A stretch of 8,940 bases of DNA from an uncultured Oscillospiraceae bacterium (GTDB lineage: Bacteria > Bacillota > Clostridia > Oscillospirales > Oscillospiraceae). Of this stretch, positions 6,540 to 8,940 are shown piece by piece. The DNA lies in contig CAKUHJ010000082.1 of assembly GCA_934655935.1 (NCBI GenBank), positions 1 through 8,940 on the forward strand. Reading direction: 5' to 3'. The number at the start of each line of letters is the position of its first letter. The stretch's first letter is position 1. The notes below the pieces were generated by a model that made no database searches, was not told the DNA's origin, and worked only from the letters and a program-made list of their open reading frames with translations. The position numbers and the translations under genes were made by a program.

Positions 6540-8045
6540 TTACTTGGTGACGAAGCGCATGCCGAAGCTCTGCGTCGTGTAGGACGCACCCTCGGTTACG
6601 GAAGCCTGCCACTGCGCGACGGCAGTGTTGCGCAGGTTGGTCTCCACCAGATAATCGCGGTAGTTATCGCCGTAGCCGGAGAAGTACATCACGTGGAAGC
6701 CATAGGAGGTCTGGACAATGCCGGTGTCGCCGACCTGACGGCTCTCGTCAAAGCACCAGTCGTTGAACGCGGTTTCCATATAGCCGGGGTAGACGTTCTC
6801 ATAGAGGCCGCCCTCACTGGCGTTGGAATCGGCGGAGTTCTCCTTGGCGAGCTCTGCAAAGGAATCCTCGGTCTTATCGCCGGATTCGAACTGCGCCAGA
6901 AGCTCCTCGGCCTTTGCGCGGGCCTCGTCGATGGCGGTCTCGTCGCTGGAATCCGAAGCGGAGATCAGGATGTGGCGGACGTTCACCATCGGGAAATCAT
7001 GGGTGTTGCGGGAAAGGAAGAAGGCAACATAGGAGGTGCTGTCGGTGTCGACGGCGATCACATCGCCGGCCTGACGGCTCTGGTCAAACAGCCAGTCCTG
7101 CAAAGCGGCGGTGGCGCCGGAGTAGGAAGCGTCCGAGCGCAGCGTCGCGCTCTCGGCGTCGTAGCCCTCGCGGCTGTCCTCGGGCGTGTTTTCCAGCGCC
7201 TGGTCCAGGAAGGCCTGCTCGCCGGCCTGGGAGGCCTCGGCCATCGCGGCGGCGGTTTCGCTGCGGAGCGTGGCAAGCTCCGTCTCGTCCTCGGTGTCAA
7301 ACAGGCTGTCGCTGACGGTGAACAGACGGTAGGTGACGGTGTCGTAATTGTTGACGTTCTCCTGATATGCGGCGTCCAGCTCTTCCTCGGTATAGGAGCC
7401 CTCGTCGTACTTGTCGGACAGATAGGCCGTGACGGTGGCTGTCAGCATCTGATATTCGCGGTAGCTTTTGACGCTGGCACCCGTGCCGTACTGCGCGGCA
7501 AGGAATGCGTCTGCGCTAGCATAGCCGTAAGCGGAGGCATAGGTGTCAAGCAGGGAAATCTGCGCTTCCACGGCGTCCAGACGCTCCTGAGAAAGTGTAT
7601 AGCCCTCTGCGGTGGCGGCGTCATACTCGGCGTAGGTCTGCGCGGCATTGTTCAGGCCCTGCTCGATAAGCTGGTCGGCCCAGGTGATGCCCTGCTCCTC
7701 GTCGTAATACTGCTCGGTCAGGGATTTGCTGGTGTCCACAAGCATGGAGAAGAGGTCTCCCCACTGCTTCTGCATCTGGAAATAGGCGTCACGGTAGAAA
7801 TAATTGACCATGACGGGGGAAAGCTGATGCGTGCCGACGGCTGCGGCCGTGGAGTGGGTGGCAAAGAAGCCGCCGGTCAGCATGGTGAAAAAGGTCACAA
7901 TGGCAACGACGAGAACCACGCACACAACGGTGACGAAGGTCTTCATGCCCTTGCTCATACCCTTCTTTCCGTTTTTGGAAGCGGAGGCCGGGGTCTGCTC
8001 GGCGGTCTGCTCCTTGCGCTTGTTCTTTTCGCGGGATGCGCTCAT
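6540..8045 (-). CDS. Membrane-anchored PpiC/parvulin-type peptidyl-prolyl isomerase with tandem parvulin-like domains
   Basis: 501 residues. A charged Lys/Arg-rich N-terminus (1-35) precedes one membrane helix (about 36-58) with no lipobox cysteine, so it is a type II anchor with the bulk outside the cell. Residues about 65-230 form a helical SurA_N/trigger-like chaperone region. Then come two related units: a first, degenerate one (about 236-345; VTYRLFTVSD and DWLFDQSRQAGDV, W318) and a canonical PpiC domain (about 353-457; NVRHILISAS, DWCFDESRQVGDTG, W430 and GFH with H451). The first lacks the RHIL histidine and the GFH motif and is probably non-catalytic. It resembles PrsA/SurA foldases, which help exported proteins fold at the membrane-wall interface. 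The start ATG 8045 has AGAGG upstream with rather long spacing (about 11-12 nt); the longer open frame runs through the promoter and is excluded. Confidence 0.9.
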   Translation of the reverse strand: MSASREKNKRKEQTAEQTPASASKNGKKGMSKGMKTFVTVVCVVLVVAIVTFFTMLTGGFFATHSTAAAVGTHQLSPVMVNYFYRDAYFQMQKQWGDLFSMLVDTSKSLTEQYYDEEQGITWADQLIEQGLNNAAQTYAEYDAATAEGYTLSQERLDAVEAQISLLDTYASAYGYASADAFLAAQYGTGASVKSYREYQMLTATVTAYLSDKYDEGSYTEEELDAAYQENVNNYDTVTYRLFTVSDSLFDTEDETELATLRSETAAAMAEASQAGEQAFLDQALENTPEDSREGYDAESATLRSDASYSGATAALQDWLFDQSRQAGDVIAVDTDSTSYVAFFLSRNTHDFPMVNVRHILISASDSSDETAIDEARAKAEELLAQFESGDKTEDSFAELAKENSADSNASEGGLYENVYPGYMETAFNDWCFDESRQVGDTGIVQTSYGFHVMYFSGYGDNYRDYLVETNLRNTAVAQWQASVTEGASYTTQSFGMRFVTK

Positions 8046-8115
8046 GTCAGAATCATTCCTCTCATTTGTCGGGGTTGCGCCCGCCTGCGGCCTGCATTTG
8101 GGCGATACAGTGCGT

Positions 8116-8144
8116 ATTATACCGAAAAAACCGCCCATATGCAA
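8116..8144 (-). promoter_or_regulatory. SigA-type promoter of the foldase-tcdA-TSUP cluster
   Basis: On the - strand TTGCAT (8144-8139), a 17-base spacer and a perfect TATAAT (8121-8116). Transcription should start near 8109, leaving a leader of about 64 nt to ATG 8045. The spacer contains the T6 of the terminator at 8125-8169, so the two signals are interlocked. Confidence 0.9.
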
Positions 8145-8169
8145 GCGCTTTTTTTGCGCCTGAGGGCGG
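8125..8169 (-). terminator. Rho-independent terminator overlapping the foldase promoter
   Basis: Read on the - strand: CCGCCC (8169-8164), then an inner GCGC/GCGC hairpin with an A7 loop (8159-8145), an asymmetric internal loop, GGGCGG (8136-8131) and T6 (8130-8125). The stem is interrupted but the final six GC pairs directly before T6 are what termination needs. It would stop transcription arriving from the RNA region and DUF1292 gene. Confidence 0.7.
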
Positions 8170-8181
8170 AATTTGCCGGAT

Positions 8182-8394
8182 AAAAAGAACAAAGCCCCGC
8201 AGCGGCCGTGCGAATCCAATTATAACCTGCACGAATGGGCAGGTGGGTCGCCTCCTCGCTGCTTCTCTGCTTCCAACATCCGTCCGCATCTCAAAGGAGC
8301 GGACGGGAGGCCTGCAATCGACAGCGAAAGTACAGCGTCCCTTGAAAGAAATGTGGGTTTAAGTGGACCCGTCACGCACCCCGCAGGGCCTGTG
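8182..8394 (-). ncRNA. Probable structured non-coding RNA of about 213 nt (6S-like or raiA-like; family not settled)
   Basis: No plausible protein lies between 8046 and 8442. On the - strand the ends of this segment pair: arm 8394-8375 with arm 8212-8190, about 18 pairs with a few bulges, including GUGCG/CGCAC, and U-G/G-U wobbles that would be mismatches on the + strand. The 3' arm runs straight into UUCUUUUU (8189-8182), as expected for a transcript end. Inside are a perfect 8-bp hairpin CCGTCCGC/GCGGACGG (8280-8287 and 8299-8306), a 6-bp hairpin ACCTGC/GCAGGT (8225-8230 and 8239-8244), GCCTCC/GGAGGC and CGCTG/CAGCG complementarities that cannot all be nested. Length and closing stem with a hairpin on the 3' side of a large internal bubble fit 6S RNA; a pseudoknotted fold would fit raiA-type RNA better. 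No clear promoter was found, so it may be processed from the DUF1292 transcript. The opposite strand can form one small hairpin better (8355-8370), so strand is not fully certain. Confidence 0.55.
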
Positions 8395-8442
8395 AAGGAC
8401 GTTGTTCAGTTGTAAAAACAGGATATGAAGAGACGGCGGAAA

Positions 8443-8730
8443 TTATTCCTCGTCTTCCTCCTCGTCTTCCTCGTACATCTGCTCCATCAGCGCGGAGTAG
8501 ACAGCCTCAAGCTCGTCGTCGTCGTCCACGGTGACAAGAAGCTCCTCGCCGTCCTCCATGACGGCCTTGAGAATGCTGACCTCCAGCTCCTCGGCTTCGT
8601 CCTCGCCGGCGGGAACCAGGGCAAGATAGCGGCTGCCCTCGTATTCGATTTCGGAAAGAACCTCAAGCTCGTATTCCTTGCCGTCCTCATCGGTGATGGA
8701 GATGAAATCATCGCCAAACTGCTGCTCCAT
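8443..8730 (-). CDS. DUF1292 (YrzB-like) small acidic protein
   Basis: 95 residues. The core (about 5-75) follows the DUF1292 pattern: an opening DDFISITDEDGKEYELEVL, then IEYEGSRYLALVPA, then EELLVTVDDDDELEAVYSAL. The last 11 residues are nearly all Glu/Asp. Members are widespread small cytoplasmic proteins of Bacillota, often next to yrrK/ruvX and yrzL; their function is not established. The start ATG 8730 has GGAGG at 8739-8743 (8-nt spacing) and a promoter just upstream; the frame is open to 8892, but that extension crosses the promoter and two hairpins and lacks family similarity. In this window the usual yrrK/ruvX neighbour is not on the downstream side, and the upstream side is cut by the window edge. 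Confidence 0.9.
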   Translation of the reverse strand: MEQQFGDDFISITDEDGKEYELEVLSEIEYEGSRYLALVPAGEDEAEELEVSILKAVMEDGEELLVTVDDDDELEAVYSALMEQMYEEDEEEDEE

Positions 8731-8761
8731 GGACCTTGCCTCCGTGAATCTTGATGGCTCT

Positions 8762-8790
8762 ATTGTAACCGCTGCCGGCGACAAAATCAA
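8762..8790 (-). promoter_or_regulatory. SigA-type promoter of the DUF1292 gene
   Basis: On the - strand TTGATT (8790-8785), a 17-base spacer and TACAAT (8767-8762). Predicted transcription start near 8755, leaving a 25-nt leader with GGAGG. Confidence 0.82.
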
Positions 8791-8865
8791 GAGAAAAATT
8801 GCCTGCCGGAGGACGCCGAAAACTATGATATGCAGCTCTGCGACAGAGCAGCGGGGTAGTGTGAG

Positions 8866-8882
8866 GGGGCAAAAAGCCCCCT
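8866..8882. repeat. GC hairpin GGGGGC-A5-GCCCCC
   Basis: A perfect 6-bp inverted repeat with an A5 loop on the + strand. No T run follows on either strand (TTCGCG on +, TCACAC on -), so it is not a standard terminator. It lies between the DUF1292 promoter and the stronger hairpin at 8898-8931. A second imperfect hairpin with GCTCTG/CAGAGC arms lies at about 8832-8852. Confidence 0.5.
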
Positions 8883-8897
8883 TCGCGTTCAATCAAG

Positions 8898-8931
8898 CGG
8901 TTTTCTGAACTTTTTGAAGTTCAGAAAACCG
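8898..8931. terminator. Perfect 15-bp inverted repeat, possible bidirectional terminator
   Basis: Arms 8898-8912 and 8917-8931 pair perfectly around a 4-nt TTTG loop; the stem has GC at both ends and AT-rich blocks. No clear T run follows outside the stem on either strand, though each arm contains T4. It may end a gene lying beyond the window edge or be a small palindromic repeat. Confidence 0.5.
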
Positions 8932-8940
8932 GACGCAGCG

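Noticed and set aside
6522..8183. A 553-codon open frame on the + strand opposite the foldase gene
   Set aside because: It mirrors a real - strand gene with clear PpiC motifs and strong GC-biased third positions; its translation is a low-complexity Gly/Val/Leu series without family motifs, and it runs through the foldase promoter.
8221..8226. TATAAT (- strand) or TATAAC (+ strand) next to 8221 as a promoter -10 box
   Set aside because: No acceptable -35 hexamer at 16-18 bp on either strand; the sequence sits inside the folded RNA region next to a 6-bp hairpin.
8190..8389. Direct repeat CCCCGCAG(C)GGCC at about 8195 and 8379 as an attachment site or element end
   Set aside because: The two copies are better explained as the two arms of the closing stem of the RNA candidate; no integrase or transposase is nearby.
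8425..8754. A + strand frame starting with a signal-peptide-like Leu/Val/Phe run
   Set aside because: The hydrophobic run is simply the complement of the Glu/Asp codon tail of the DUF1292 gene.
8731..8892. Extended N-terminus of the DUF1292 protein from 8892
   Set aside because: It covers the TTGATT/TACAAT promoter, the GGAGG site and two hairpins, and DUF1292 proteins start near MEQQ-like residues.

Overview
The window reads as chromosome of a moderately high-GC, low-complexity-free Gram-positive anaerobe. A CIRCE operator, SigA-type promoters with 17-bp spacers, GGAGG ribosome sites, a YrzB-like DUF1292 gene, a clostridial-type TraX protein and paired half-length TSUP transporters all point to Bacillota, class Clostridia, probably the Oscillospirales (Ruminococcaceae-like). 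The taxonomic placement is inference from gene content; no rRNA or marker tree is available here. I see no mobile element, CRISPR array, tRNA or phage gene, and no obviously new multi-gene system; the points of interest are regulatory and RNA-level.

Left half, + strand (1-4839): the 3' part of a TraX-family membrane protein cut by the window edge; a MATE-family efflux transporter with its own promoter (590-618) and a strong terminator (2073-2109); then clpB, a full-length disaggregase with a near-consensus promoter (2134-2162) followed by a perfect CIRCE element (2177-2203), so it is a likely HrcA-controlled heat-shock gene. For both genes the longest open frame begins inside the -35 box (TTG), so the true starts lie downstream, at 662 and 2227.

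Right half, - strand (8892 down to 4953): a small DUF1292 protein with its own promoter; a 397-base stretch that probably encodes a structured RNA of about 213 nt with a long closing stem ending in a U-rich tract; then a four-gene cluster reading leftward: a membrane-anchored tandem-parvulin foldase, tcdA (tRNA ct6A cyclisation), and two half-size TauE/SafE (TSUP) proteins overlapping by 7 nt. The foldase promoter (8116-8144) is embedded in the terminator of the upstream RNA. The two inter-gene gaps within the cluster each contain a hairpin, and the second one (5699-5742) contains the Shine-Dalgarno sequence of the next gene. I see no other promoter in these gaps, so expression probably declines stepwise along the cluster by partial termination.

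clpB and the last half-transporter gene converge on a 113-bp gap with a GC-rich hairpin that lacks a U tract. The far right end (8731-8940) is non-coding: DUF1292 leader and promoter plus three hairpins, one of them a perfect 15-bp stem at 8898-8931.
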